Notes: generated from the sequence alone by a model not told the origin. A stretch of DNA of 64,000 bases from Dyella subtropica (GCF_026283965.1 NZ_JAPDPD010000015.1:62001-126000), one strand, 5' to 3'; positions 7,872-16,762 are shown, numbered from the stretch's first letter. Program-made: numbers and translations.

Positions 7872-10868
7872 TCATCCTCTCGCCCATTGAAGCAGGCGTT
7901 CCAGCATTCTCTGAAGGACACTGACCTGGGTCAGATAGGCCGCGCCTGCAGGTACCAAGACCTCGATTTCGCAGCCCTCCCCCTCCCGTGACCAGATACG
8001 GAACTTCGCGGAGATCTTCTCAGCGCGCTCACGCATGCCACTGATGCCCCAATGATTGGGTCGCCCTTCCTGAAGCACTGCCTCCGGAATGCCCACGCCA
8101 TTGTCCCGCAACCGCACCCGTAGCACGCTGCTCAAATAGGCGATCTCCATTTCCAGAAGCGTGCCGTTCGAATGCTGGTACGCATTGAACATGGCTTCCT
8201 TGGCGATCGACAGGACCTCCCAATACACCACGGCAGTCAGCTCGCGAGGCCGGCCCTCCACCAGAGCCTTGAAATGCACAGGCTGGTCGGCGGTGAGTTC
8301 CACGCCCGTCTGCTTGAGCACTTCGTGGAGGTCTCCACGAACCCTGGTTCGCAGATCAAGGACACGCCCGCGCGCTTCGGCGACCACCTTGTCCGCGCGA
8401 TCGAGTGCGCCTTCCAGAGCCACTCGCGCATGCTGATCGTCGTTTATGCGATCGGCAACGGACTGAAAGCGCATAACCAGCCCTTGCACGCTTTGCAGCA
8501 GGGTGTCGTGCAGATCGCGCGCAATTCGATCGCGCTCATCATCGCGCGCCTCAATGCTCAATCGAATCCGTGCTCGCTCCTGACGCAGGCGAAGCCGATG
8601 GGTGGCTACCAACATCGCCAGGATGGCCATCGCGCAAAGCACTTTGAAGATCATGGTTTGGTACCAGGCGGCGCGAATGGCAAAAGCGAAACTGCTGTCG
8701 CCAGCACTAGCGACGCCATCCTCGTTCACCGCCTGAACATGGAAGCGGTAATGGCCAGGGCCGAGATTCGTATAGAGCGCGTTGCGAAGGCTCCCCGCGT
8801 TTTGCCAATCGTTGTCGACGCCATCGAGCCGGTACCGAAATTGAACCCTTTTCGGATTGGCCATCGAAGCCGCCGTGTAGTCGATATTCACCTTCCGGGT
8901 GAGCGGACGCATCCGGATGGCATCGGATACGGGGTAACGAACCTCACCATCCGAGATCCCTTCCATGGTGATAGTCGGCGCCACGGTGTTGTGGATGATC
9001 TGTTCGGGCGATATCCACGAAACCGATGTCGACGTACTGAACCAAAGGCGGCCATCGTCACTCTTCGCCAGGGTCGGCAGTGGTCGTGCGTGATCGGCCA
9101 TACCCAGGCGACCGTCGTCCGTCCCGAAGAAGCGGAATGACACTTCGTACGACGGATCGCTCTGCGCGCGAGCCAACTCAGACGCTTCGATGCGGTAAGC
9201 GCCATCAAGGCCATTCAACCAAAGATCGCCGTTGTCCAGTTCGACGATGCCGCTGATCACGCGAAAGACCTGGCCGTTCTTTCCCTTTACCTTGGCAAAT
9301 CGCTCCCCTCGGAGAAGAAACAGACCGCGCTCGCCGCCCGCCCATACATGCAACTTGGTTACCTCAACTGCCAGCAAACCGCCCGCCTCCAGACCCTCTT
9401 CTGCTCCGTAGCGCCTTGTCTTGCCTTCCGCCATGACGACGAGCGGCTCATGGGGATAAGCCAGCCATAGGCGACCGTAAGCATCGTTGAGGAGGCGAAC
9501 GGGGCCGCTCTGCCCGTATTCGGCGGTGTCGATCTTGGTCCAGGAACCGTCCTTGAATTGATACAGGCCATTCAGGGCAACGCTGACCCATAGCACCCCC
9601 TGATCATCCATGGCGATGGCCTGACTCAACGCGCCTGCATGCTGCAATGGTGGCGGCCATTCAATCTTGCTCAACGTACCGTTTTCATACTTGAAGACGC
9701 CATGCAAGCCAGCCATCCATACCACGCCATGCTTGTCGCGCACGGCGGCGCTGATGGCGTTTGGAATCGGCGCATAGAGCTTGGCGGCAACGCCCGTCAC
9801 TAGGAACGGCGACTGCCAGACATTGGGAACCCAGACCTGTTCGCCCGCCGCAGGGACGACGAAAGGAACTTGCACGTTGCCGGGCAGCGGCAACGGCCTC
9901 AGATTCGTTGCACGAAACTGATCCAGTCCCCGGCTCGTAATGACCCAGACACTCCCCTCACGATCTTCAAAGATGTCCTGGACCCCGTTCCCGGACAGCC
10001 CGTCGGCATCAGAGAAGGTCTCGATCGTCCGCTTGGGCTGTCCGTCTTCACCGACCGTCCAGCGATCCCGCTCGATTCCCTTTGGCCGCCCAATCCAAAG
10101 GGCTTCTGACGAGTCGACTAACGCGGGGCCATCCTCATCCGAGTTGTAGGTCCGAGGGGGCGTTCCCGTCCTACGCCATTGCACGCTGATGTGCTGTTCG
10201 CTGTCAGTAACGTCGAATTTTGTAGCGCCCGGCTTGAGAAACCATGCGTGCGTATCGTCGACGATCCACAACACCCCATCGATCATCTGCATCGAATGAG
10301 GGCGCCCCCCCTCGTAGCCGAGGTCGGAGCCAACCTTTGTCCACCGGTCATCAACCAGGCGTACGACGCCCTTGGTACTGGCGGCCCATAGATGGGCATC
10401 CGGCCCTCTGACAACGGTAAACAGCGTGCCCTGAGGCACATCGACGCCCCCCTGATAGTTGACGATGTCGTTGCCGCGAATCCGACTGAGGCCACCGGCA
10501 AAGTATCCGACCCAGATATCGCCATTGGCATCGACGTAGAGCGAGTTGATCCCCAGACTGGGAAGGCGGTTGGCATAGGTGTCGTCGAAGCGGACGCCAT
10601 CGAAACGCAGCAGGCCCACGGAGCTTCCCAGCCACAGGAAACCATCGGGAGACTGGGCAATGGCGGTAATGCCGCCATGGGTCGTATCGCCACCGGTCGC
10701 GTTGACGTGACGCAACTCGGCAAGCGGACGATCCAGCGGGCTGTCCGCGACCCGGGGAGTCCGGGTGATTTCTTGAGCATGCAGTCCAGGCGCACAGAGG
10801 CATGCAGCCGTAAAGCCCGCAAGCCGCCACCACGCACTCAAAACCAGCAGTCCCCGCGGATACGCCAT
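7872..10868 (-). CDS. Sensor histidine kinase with periplasmic two-component-regulator propeller and Y_Y_Y domain
   Basis: 998-aa membrane sensor. A signal peptide is seen at residues about 1-31 (ending LHAQ). Residues about 60-640 hold repeated propeller blades with the Reg_prop signature (PDGFLWLGSSVGLLRFDG, NGDIWVGYFAGGLSRI, EGSVWVITSRGLDQF, KHGVVWMAGLHGVFKYENG). A Y_Y_Y domain follows (about 665-735, FRYRLDGVDNDWQNAG), then one transmembrane helix (about 735-757), a HisKA_3 dimerisation helix with His787 in ARDLHDTLLQ, and a HATPase domain with the N box (EAMFNAYQHSNG), DNGVGIP and GISGMRER. It senses an unknown extracytoplasmic signal, often a polysaccharide or related compound in this family, and phosphorylates the NarL-type partner encoded directly downstream. 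Confidence 0.93.
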   Translation of the reverse strand: MAYPRGLLVLSAWWRLAGFTAACLCAPGLHAQEITRTPRVADSPLDRPLAELRHVNATGGDTTHGGITAIAQSPDGFLWLGSSVGLLRFDGVRFDDTYANRLPSLGINSLYVDANGDIWVGYFAGGLSRIRGNDIVNYQGGVDVPQGTLFTVVRGPDAHLWAASTKGVVRLVDDRWTKVGSDLGYEGGRPHSMQMIDGVLWIVDDTHAWFLKPGATKFDVTDSEQHISVQWRRTGTPPRTYNSDEDGPALVDSSEALWIGRPKGIERDRWTVGEDGQPKRTIETFSDADGLSGNGVQDIFEDREGSVWVITSRGLDQFRATNLRPLPLPGNVQVPFVVPAAGEQVWVPNVWQSPFLVTGVAAKLYAPIPNAISAAVRDKHGVVWMAGLHGVFKYENGTLSKIEWPPPLQHAGALSQAIAMDDQGVLWVSVALNGLYQFKDGSWTKIDTAEYGQSGPVRLLNDAYGRLWLAYPHEPLVVMAEGKTRRYGAEEGLEAGGLLAVEVTKLHVWAGGERGLFLLRGERFAKVKGKNGQVFRVISGIVELDNGDLWLNGLDGAYRIEASELARAQSDPSYEVSFRFFGTDDGRLGMADHARPLPTLAKSDDGRLWFSTSTSVSWISPEQIIHNTVAPTITMEGISDGEVRYPVSDAIRMRPLTRKVNIDYTAASMANPKRVQFRYRLDGVDNDWQNAGSLRNALYTNLGPGHYRFHVQAVNEDGVASAGDSSFAFAIRAAWYQTMIFKVLCAMAILAMLVATHRLRLRQERARIRLSIEARDDERDRIARDLHDTLLQSVQGLVMRFQSVADRINDDQHARVALEGALDRADKVVAEARGRVLDLRTRVRGDLHEVLKQTGVELTADQPVHFKALVEGRPRELTAVVYWEVLSIAKEAMFNAYQHSNGTLLEMEIAYLSSVLRVRLRDNGVGIPEAVLQEGRPNHWGISGMRERAEKISAKFRIWSREGEGCEIEVLVPAGAAYLTQVSVLQRMLERLLQWARG

Positions 10869-10928
10869 TGAGCCCTTTCCCCAAGGTTCTACGAGAAGCG
10901 TCTAATCGACCATCTCGTCGTTGCCAGC

Positions 10929-10950
10929 ATATCCCCCAATCGGGGGGTAT
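10929..10950. promoter_or_regulatory. GC-core palindrome midway between divergent genes
   Basis: ATATCCCCCAATCGGGGGGTAT: 9 of 11 possible base pairs match around the centre. It lies 60 nt upstream of the kinase start and 57 nt upstream of the DoxX-like gene start. The placement fits an operator shared by both divergent genes, possibly the binding site of the NarL-type regulator of this locus. The GC-rich arms with an AATC centre do not look like a terminator. Confidence 0.45.
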
Positions 10951-11006
10951 GAAGTTCCCACGAATGCGGATCGCGCTCCAGCCCTACCGCTACATAGCAT
11001 GGCGAC

Positions 11007-11354
11007 ATGCAACGCCTCTACTCGATGTTTCCCCAAGGAGCCCCGGGTGTCGGACTGGTGCTATTGCGCATGGCGATTGTGCTGCAAGTCCTAGTGGATA
11101 TCGGACCTCGGCCAACCGTATGGCTGCTGGCGACGACTGCCGCGCTTGCCCTGGCCATCACCGTGGGCTTTCTCACCTCCGCGGCAAACCTGCTGCTGCT
11201 CACCGGCCTAGTGACTCTTCGGATCCAAGGCGGCCCTTTTTCCATCGCGACCGTCTGCGAAGGACTCAATGCCATCGCCTTGATGCTTTTGGGACCGGGG
11301 GCGTACTCGCTGGATGCGCGCCTTTTCGGTCGACGCAGCTTTGATTTGAAGTGA
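11007..11354 (+). CDS. Small DoxX-like integral membrane protein
   Basis: 115-aa hydrophobic protein with about four predicted transmembrane segments (around residues 15-31, 36-53, 57-70 and 83-97). The start (GVGLVLLRMAIVLQVLVD) and the layout resemble short DoxX/DoxD-type membrane proteins common in proteobacteria, whose role is mostly unknown (links to thiosulfate:quinone oxidoreductase or oxidative stress exist for some). It is divergent from the sensor kinase and shares the palindrome-containing intergenic region, so it could be a target of the regulator. Start uncertain: no strong ribosome site at 11007; an in-frame ATG lies at 11025. Confidence 0.65.
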   Translation: MQRLYSMFPQGAPGVGLVLLRMAIVLQVLVDIGPRPTVWLLATTAALALAITVGFLTSAANLLLLTGLVTLRIQGGPFSIATVCEGLNAIALMLLGPGAYSLDARLFGRRSFDLK

Positions 11355-11495
11355 CCAGGCTTTAGCAGGTCGTCATGGCGACGACCTGGCGACTCGCAAA
11401 GCCATGGATGCTCCCAACCTGTCTTGGACCACGTGTGGATGGCGCTGCAGCGCCGCTATTTACACGCTCATTGTCGCGCTGCAGGAGCTTCCCAA

Positions 11496-12272
11496 ATGAA
11501 CCTCAATAAATACATCGCGGCTGTCGTTGTTGGTGGTGCTGTTTTGGCGAGTGGCGGACCTGCGCATGCGGCCGGCGCCAAGCCCTCCGTCGTGTTGGTC
11601 CACGGTGGTTTTGTGGATGGCTCCGGCTGGGAGGGCGTGTACAACATCCTGAAGCACGACGGCTATGACGTGACGATCGTCCAGAACCCCACATCCTCTC
11701 TCTCGGACGATGTTGCCTTCACCAAGCACGTGCTTGAGAAGCAGAGCGGCCCCGTCGTTCTTGTCGGCCATTCATACGGCGGCGCGGTGATCACGGAGTC
11801 CGGCAATGCCCCCAACGTCAAGGCGCTGGTCTACATCACCGCTTTCGCTCCGGATGCCGGCGAGTCGGTTCAGACGCTGACGTCGAATCCGATGCCGGGA
11901 GCTCCGGTGCCGCCCATCCTTCCGCCCCAGAACGGCTACCTGCTTCTGGATAGTGCCAAGTTCCCGGCCTCTTTTGCCGGCGATCTTCCGGCCGCAAAAG
12001 CGCAGTTCATGGCGAACTCGCAGGTACCCTGGGGCATGCACGCCTACGACGGCGCGATCACTCAGCCTGCGTGGAAGGCAAAGCCGAGCTGGTATCTCGT
12101 GGTTACCGAAGACCGCATGATCCCGGTGGCCGCGCAACGCACCATGGCCAAACGCGCGAATGCCACGGTGACGGAAGCCAAGGGAAGCCACGCTATCTAC
12201 GTGTCGAATCCGAAGGTGGTTGCAACGCTGATCGAAGAAGCGGCGAAGAAAGTGGCAACCCAGTCGAGCTAA
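11496..12272 (+). CDS. Exported alpha/beta hydrolase (esterase/EstC-like)
   Basis: 258-aa protein with a signal peptide (MNLNKYIAAVVVGGAVLASGG...AHA, cut near residue 25). It has the alpha/beta-hydrolase features VVLVHGGFVDGSGW (oxyanion loop), the nucleophile elbow GHSYGG and the catalytic His in KGSHAIYVS; the Asp is likely in VVTEDRMIP. This is the pattern of small exported hydrolases annotated as EstC or salicylate-esterase-like, related to plant MES-type esterases. A longer frame begins at 11424, but the ATG at 11496 has GCAGGAG upstream and starts right at the signal peptide. A rho-independent terminator follows directly. Natural substrate unknown. Confidence 0.85.
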   Translation: MNLNKYIAAVVVGGAVLASGGPAHAAGAKPSVVLVHGGFVDGSGWEGVYNILKHDGYDVTIVQNPTSSLSDDVAFTKHVLEKQSGPVVLVGHSYGGAVITESGNAPNVKALVYITAFAPDAGESVQTLTSNPMPGAPVPPILPPQNGYLLLDSAKFPASFAGDLPAAKAQFMANSQVPWGMHAYDGAITQPAWKAKPSWYLVVTEDRMIPVAAQRTMAKRANATVTEAKGSHAIYVSNPKVVATLIEEAAKKVATQSS

Positions 12273-12287
12273 ACGCCAGGTTATAGA

Positions 12288-12316
12288 AAGAAGGCCCCGC
12301 CGCGCGGGGCCTTCTT
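12288..12316 (+). terminator. Rho-independent terminator after the alpha/beta hydrolase gene
   Basis: A perfect 12-bp stem (AAGAAGGCCCCG pairing with CGGGGCCTTCTT) with a 5-nt loop starts 16 nt after the stop codon. The stem is GC-rich and ends in TTCTT followed by CTCTTGG, a modest U-tract. Confidence 0.85.
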
Positions 12317-12383
12317 CTCTTGGCCGCCCTGCTATTGTCAGGGGAGTCGGTCACCACGTGGCACCTATCCGGGAGTGAATCTC

Positions 12384-13304
12384 ATGTTTCGCATCCTGTA
12401 CGGCACGATCTTGCTCATGGCACTCAGCTTTCCTGCCATGGCGGACGTTCAACCCTTCCCTGCCTTATTTCGAACCCAGGATATCCAAGCGGAAGGCGCA
12501 ACGATCCATGTTCGCGTCGGTGGCCACGGTCCCGCCGTCGTCCTGCTGCACGGCTTTGGCGATACCGGAGATATGTGGGCGCCGCTCGCCGCCAACCTGG
12601 CTCGCGATCACACAGTAATCGTGCCGGATCTGCGTGGCATGGGTCTGTCATCGCATCCGGAGGGCGGCTACGACAAGAAAACCCAGGCGGGTGACGTGCG
12701 CGCCGTGTTGACCAAGCTCGGCATCGACCGCGCTGTCGTCGTGGGGCATGACATTGGCACCATGGTGGCCTATGCCTACGCCGCGCGTTACCCCGACATG
12801 ACCGATCGCTTGATCGTGATGGATGCGCCGGTTCCTGGAATTCCGCCGTGGGATCAGATCGTGCGATTGCCAGCGCTGTGGCACTTCGATTTTGGCGGAC
12901 CGGATATGGAGCGCCTCGTCGCAGGCCGAGAGCGCATCTATCTCGACCGGTTCTGGAACGAATTTGCGGGCGATCACACCAAGTTCGACGAAGCCTCGCG
13001 CCGCCATTACGCCGAACTCTACGCCCAGCCAGGCGCCATGCATTCCGCGTTCGCCCAGTTCCGCTCCATCCGGCAAGACGCGGAAGACAACAGGGTCTCA
13101 ATGGCCACCAAACTCACCATGCCTGTGCTCGCCATCGGTGGTGAGAAGTCGTTTGGCGCTAATGAGGCCATCGTGATGCGGAATGCGGCAAGCAACGTGA
13201 CCGAACTTGTGATCCCCCACGCGGGCCACTGGCTAATGGAGGAGGCACCGGAAACAACTATCGCCGCAGTGTGCAACTTTGCTGAAGGCAAGCCCGTCAA
13301 ATAA
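12384..13304 (+). CDS. Exported alpha/beta hydrolase, epoxide-hydrolase/dehalogenase-like
   Basis: 306-aa protein with a signal peptide (residues about 1-20, ending AMA). It has the motif set of the epoxide hydrolase/haloalkane dehalogenase branch: LLHGFGDTGDMW with the His-Gly oxyanion loop, an Asp nucleophile in GHDIGT instead of Ser, a cap region rich in Trp and Phe (LPALWHFDFG) and the catalytic His in HAGHWLMEE. With Asp as nucleophile, epoxide hydrolysis is more likely than ester cleavage. The ATG at 12384 has GGGAG eight nucleotides upstream; a GTG three codons earlier is less likely. Separated from the previous hydrolase by a terminator, so it probably has its own promoter. Confidence 0.85.
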   Translation: MFRILYGTILLMALSFPAMADVQPFPALFRTQDIQAEGATIHVRVGGHGPAVVLLHGFGDTGDMWAPLAANLARDHTVIVPDLRGMGLSSHPEGGYDKKTQAGDVRAVLTKLGIDRAVVVGHDIGTMVAYAYAARYPDMTDRLIVMDAPVPGIPPWDQIVRLPALWHFDFGGPDMERLVAGRERIYLDRFWNEFAGDHTKFDEASRRHYAELYAQPGAMHSAFAQFRSIRQDAEDNRVSMATKLTMPVLAIGGEKSFGANEAIVMRNAASNVTELVIPHAGHWLMEEAPETTIAAVCNFAEGKPVK

Positions 13305-13337
13305 CCCGTGCCATGCGTGATTTCCATGCTTTGAAAG

Positions 13338-13363
13338 CGTCCGCTTAGACGCTGAAGCGGACG
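13338..13363. terminator. Possible bidirectional hairpin between convergent genes
   Basis: CGTCCGCTT and AAGCGGACG form a perfect 9-bp stem with an 8-nt loop. It lies 34 nt after the stop of the plus-strand hydrolase and about 180 nt after the end of the minus-strand biosynthetic operon. There is no clear U-tract on either side, so terminator activity is uncertain. Confidence 0.35.
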
Positions 13364-13542
13364 TTCCTACCTACGATAACACGGGCTAATCACCCTGCCG
13401 TGGCGTTCGATTGAAGGATGGAAGCCCAACCTTCTGACTTGACTGGGCAGTGCGCGACTGCATCACTCTGTGAGACGTACCGTCGGCTACGATGATTTCA
13501 GGATACGGAATCAGGGCCAGCCGCCGTTTCAGGTAACCACAA

Positions 13543-14067
13543 TCAGCGAATGTTGTTCTCCACGTAGCGTCTTATACGCGCCACGTAGGATTGAGAGGCC
13601 CGCTCCATCATCGCCAAGTGCCGTTCGCTAACTTCGCCGACGATGCGGCCCGGAATACCCTGGACTATGGAGTTGTCGGGAATGACCTTGCCCTCGGGTA
13701 CCAGGGATTTGGCGCCAATCAGGCAGTGGCGCCCTATTTCGGCACGATTCAAAACCACGGCGCCGATGCCGATCAATGATCCGTCGCCGACCATGCATCC
13801 ATGCAGCATGGCCAGATGGCCGACGCTGACCTTGTTGCCTACGACCAGCGGAATCCCGGGATCGGTATGCAGTACGGCGTTGTCCTGGATGTTGCTTTCG
13901 CTTCCGATGGCTATGCGGTCGTTATCTCCCCGCAACACGGCGCCAAACCATACGCTGGACGCCTGGCCGATATGCACATCCCCTATGACGATGGCCGATG
14001 GAGCGATGTAACTTCCATCCCCGAGCTCAAGTTGCGAGTTTTCCAAGGAAAAATAGTAGGGGCTCAC
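13543..14067 (-). CDS. Gamma-carbonic-anhydrase-like hexapeptide-repeat protein (YrdA/PaaY type)
   Basis: 174-aa left-handed beta-helix protein with hexapeptide periodicity (IVIGDVHIGQASSVWFGAVLRGD). The residues expected for metal binding in gamma-class carbonic anhydrases are present: His in LHTDPG, then GHLAMLHGC. Length is typical for YrdA/PaaY/CaiE proteins, which are cytosolic trimers with carbonic anhydrase or possibly other hydrolytic or acyl-transfer roles. GTG start with AGGAAAG upstream. It is the last gene of the minus-strand run, 91 nt after the stand-alone condensation protein, so it is probably co-transcribed; whether it belongs to the pathway (for example CO2/bicarbonate supply for malonyl-CoA) or is a housekeeping neighbour cannot be decided. 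Confidence 0.85.
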   Translation of the reverse strand: MSPYYFSLENSQLELGDGSYIAPSAIVIGDVHIGQASSVWFGAVLRGDNDRIAIGSESNIQDNAVLHTDPGIPLVVGNKVSVGHLAMLHGCMVGDGSLIGIGAVVLNRAEIGRHCLIGAKSLVPEGKVIPDNSIVQGIPGRIVGEVSERHLAMMERASQSYVARIRRYVENNIR

Positions 14068-14158
14068 GTTGCTTTCCTATGCGGCACAGGCATTCCGCGT
14101 GCAACAACTCAATGCTCTCGCGCGCCCTGGTGGTCAGGAGGCGCCGGTTCGGACCGAC

Positions 14159-15685
14159 TTACACGCACACCTCGGAAATTCGTTGCAGCTTCGAGAGCAG
14201 CGTTTCAGCCAGCTCGATGATCGTGTCATCCCTGTGTATCTTTTCGCTGTATATCAGGGATATTTCTATGCCATCCCACGCCCTGTCGCATTCAATAAGC
14301 AACTCGTGAGAATACGGGTCATGCAGCTCCGGATCGCTATGCGACTCGACCCTGAAAATGCCGCTCTTTCTGGGCGGCATGGCGACCCCGTCTTCTTTTG
14401 CTCCACCTTTGACAAACAGCGTCGTGCGATTGTTAAGGAAGACCTGAGGCCGCGGCATCCGCTGGAAGTCGGACCTGACCTCCTGGTCCGGGTGCAGATA
14501 CCGCAGGAAGCCATAACCCAGGCCATGCTGGGTCACATCCGTAATCCGCTTGCGGAGAGCCTCGAACGATCCGGGCGACGACAGGCTATCCGGTTCCACG
14601 TCGAACCACATGGGAAATTTGAAGGTCGTCGGACCCACCACTTCCAGGAAATCGATCCCAGGAGTATGGCCGCCGCGCCCATGGTGCTCGACGTCGATGG
14701 CGACCATCGGGTGGCCTGACCAATGCGCGATCGCCGCCACGGCGGCGATAAGAAGCGAATCATTCATGAGGGATGTGTTCTTGGATGAAAGAACATCGGC
14801 CCCGACATACAAGGTAATTATTTTGGAATTGTTGGCGGTGTGCAGGCCACCCACAAAGTCAACGGGAATCCTGGGCGTCTCTGCGTTGATGAAGCCGCCC
14901 CAATAGGACAATGACCTTGCAAGAAACATCGGCCCGCTCATGTATTGATGCAGCGTTTCGGTGTAGCTCGCATAGCTGCATGCTTTCTTTATTTCGGCAT
15001 CCACCACTTGATGGCCTGACAGCCTCTTATAGACATCTACCATATCGGAGACAATGGATTCGACGCAGTAAGCGTCCACAATGTTGTGATGGAGATTTAC
15101 AACGATGACGTCTCCTGTGTTCCTGTTCTTGCAAAGGGCCACATAGATCACCGGCCCGTCGACCATGCTGAGGGTCCGCTCAACGTCCTTCTGAATATCG
15201 AGCATGCATTTTTCGGTGTTCTCGGTCGCGTCAGACAGGACTATTTTCGGCTCGCCTGGAGCGCTCAGTATTCTCAGCGCCCATTCCCCGTCCTGCTTCC
15301 GGTACAGCCGCTGCCGGAACGTGTCGTAGCGGCTCATGGTCAAATGAACCGCTTCTCTTACCAAATCAAAATCGGCGTCTCCACCGATGTGCGCGTGGCG
15401 AGTCACCGACCACCTGTGCTCGACAGGATCGAAGGTCTCCAGGTACCAGCCATGCCATGGCGTCAGCGGCAGTTCGCCGGCGTCGCGATCGTCCGATGAC
15501 CATCGCTCCACCTGGGCCAGACCTCTTTCGATAAGGCCGATCAGGTCTTGCTTGTGGCGCTTCACCTCTTCGAGCAGGGCGTCGGTGAAAGCTCCCGCCG
15601 GGGCTCTATAGCCAAGAGCGCCATTCTTGACGAAGAGCTCAATCTGCTTGTACTCCAGCGCGAGCAGCAAATCTGAAAGATGCAT
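14159..15685 (-). CDS. Stand-alone NRPS condensation domain with N-terminal TubC docking domain
   Basis: 508 aa. Residues about 1-58 have the beta-alpha-beta pattern of a TubC-type docking domain (MHLSDLLLALEYKQIELFVKNG..., then a basic helix), like the NRPS N-terminus encoded upstream. From about residue 73 a condensation fold begins (LPLTPWHGWYLE). The catalytic motif is HHNIVDA, with His199, His200 and Asp204 (Gly of HHxxxDG replaced by Ala). There is no A, PCP or TE domain. Since the NRPS lacks a thioesterase and ends in an acidic tail suited to a TubC domain, this protein probably acts on the last PCP, joining the chain to a soluble amine or alcohol (as VibH-type free C domains do) or to a late-acting carrier. 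ATG with AGAAGAAGGG upstream; 55 nt after the oxygenase gene. Confidence 0.88.
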   Translation of the reverse strand: MHLSDLLLALEYKQIELFVKNGALGYRAPAGAFTDALLEEVKRHKQDLIGLIERGLAQVERWSSDDRDAGELPLTPWHGWYLETFDPVEHRWSVTRHAHIGGDADFDLVREAVHLTMSRYDTFRQRLYRKQDGEWALRILSAPGEPKIVLSDATENTEKCMLDIQKDVERTLSMVDGPVIYVALCKNRNTGDVIVVNLHHNIVDAYCVESIVSDMVDVYKRLSGHQVVDAEIKKACSYASYTETLHQYMSGPMFLARSLSYWGGFINAETPRIPVDFVGGLHTANNSKIITLYVGADVLSSKNTSLMNDSLLIAAVAAIAHWSGHPMVAIDVEHHGRGGHTPGIDFLEVVGPTTFKFPMWFDVEPDSLSSPGSFEALRKRITDVTQHGLGYGFLRYLHPDQEVRSDFQRMPRPQVFLNNRTTLFVKGGAKEDGVAMPPRKSGIFRVESHSDPELHDPYSHELLIECDRAWDGIEISLIYSEKIHRDDTIIELAETLLSKLQRISEVCV

Positions 15686-15740
15686 CGGATTCCCTTCTTC
15701 TATTCTCTATGGACGCCAGCCATTGTGCCGCCGCACGGCC

Positions 15741-16715
15741 TCAGGCAAAGGCCGCCGCCACCCGCCTGACTCCCGTTCCCGGGGTCCATCCGCACGCCGA
15801 ATGAGCCCAGGTCATGTTGTTCATGACGACAAGTTCCCCCGCGCGAAGCTTCCTCACAATCGCCCGATTGAATATGGACGGCAGCCGGATGCCGGAAGAC
15901 CAGACCTTTCGATGAAGGCTGCAGTCCAGGACGCTGCCGTCCTCGATGTCATGCGGAGCCTTGAAAAGGCCCACGCGCCGGAGCGCCTTGATGAACTCCT
16001 TCGCGATGTCCCGATCCACATTGCCGATGGTGTCCCAGCAGACAAAGCGATCGACGCCCAGGATCCTGGAGTGGTTCTTCTTGGCTGGCTGCAGAACGCC
16101 GTACCGGGAGACATCAGCCACGGGCGTATCCATCAGATGCACCAGATCATCGCCCTCCTTGACCCTATCCCTGGGCCATTCGACCTCGCACGTCATCTTC
16201 AGTGTCGCAATTTCCATCTTTGTCAATTCGGTGCGATCAGTTTTTACCTTGTATTTGAATTCCTTCATGTCACTCCAGACATCCTCGTCATCGGAAGACC
16301 CCCAGAGGATGGTCTCCCCGCCGTCCGTGGTGTTTTCATAGCAGTAGAAAGAGGATATCTGCATGTTCATGCCGCTATTCCCTTCCGAATGCGGCGGTAT
16401 GAAGTGGTAGTCTCCGCGCTCGTTGACCGTCATGAAATACTTCCCCACGTTCTTTCTATGACCGTGGATGGCCGCGAATCCAGCCTGAATCTCAAGCTCC
16501 TCGCTCAAGCCAAATTCCGCCGCTATGCCGGAGATCAATCTATCCGCATCCGCCGGCGAAGCGCCCTGGATCAGTACGACCTTATCCTTCGACAGGATCT
16601 CGGCAATCCTTCCGAATCTGGCCTGGGCGGCATCGAGCGCGACCATGTGTTCCGAGCCGGCTTGTGCATCCAGGCCCGACAGATCAAATATGGATTCGTC
16701 AGATACGGTGGCCAT
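15741..16715 (-). CDS. TauD/TfdA-type Fe(II)/2-oxoglutarate-dependent oxygenase
   Basis: 324-aa cytosolic enzyme. The metal triad is visible as His109-x-Glu111 (PPHSEGNSG) and the distal His305 (TWAHSACGW); Arg317/Arg318 shortly after is placed to bind 2-oxoglutarate. The carboxylate ligand is Glu, as in clavaminate synthase and AsnO-type beta-hydroxylases, and not Ala or Gly as in SyrB2-type halogenases, so hydroxylation (or desaturation) is expected. It lies 47 nt after the NRPS stop and 55 nt before the stand-alone C domain, so it is part of the operon. A likely role is beta-hydroxylation of a PCP-bound or free amino acid, perhaps that of NRPS module 1, but the substrate is not shown by the sequence. 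Confidence 0.88.
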   Translation of the reverse strand: MATVSDESIFDLSGLDAQAGSEHMVALDAAQARFGRIAEILSKDKVVLIQGASPADADRLISGIAAEFGLSEELEIQAGFAAIHGHRKNVGKYFMTVNERGDYHFIPPHSEGNSGMNMQISSFYCYENTTDGGETILWGSSDDEDVWSDMKEFKYKVKTDRTELTKMEIATLKMTCEVEWPRDRVKEGDDLVHLMDTPVADVSRYGVLQPAKKNHSRILGVDRFVCWDTIGNVDRDIAKEFIKALRRVGLFKAPHDIEDGSVLDCSLHRKVWSSGIRLPSIFNRAIVRKLRAGELVVMNNMTWAHSACGWTPGTGVRRVAAAFA

Positions 16716-16762
16716 TTAGTTAACGCCCTTCATTGGAGAGATGATTGCGCGGGTTGCCTGCA

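Noticed and set aside
8172-9140. 322-codon plus-strand frame
   Set aside because: Antisense to the histidine kinase gene, whose H box and ATPase motifs are clear.
14069-14719. 216-codon plus-strand frame near the end of the operon
   Set aside because: Antisense to the stand-alone condensation gene and the start of the carbonic-anhydrase-like gene; no family pattern.
15741-16715. Oxygenase as a SyrB2-like halogenase
   Set aside because: Halogenases of that type need Ala or Gly in place of the metal-binding carboxylate; here it is Glu.
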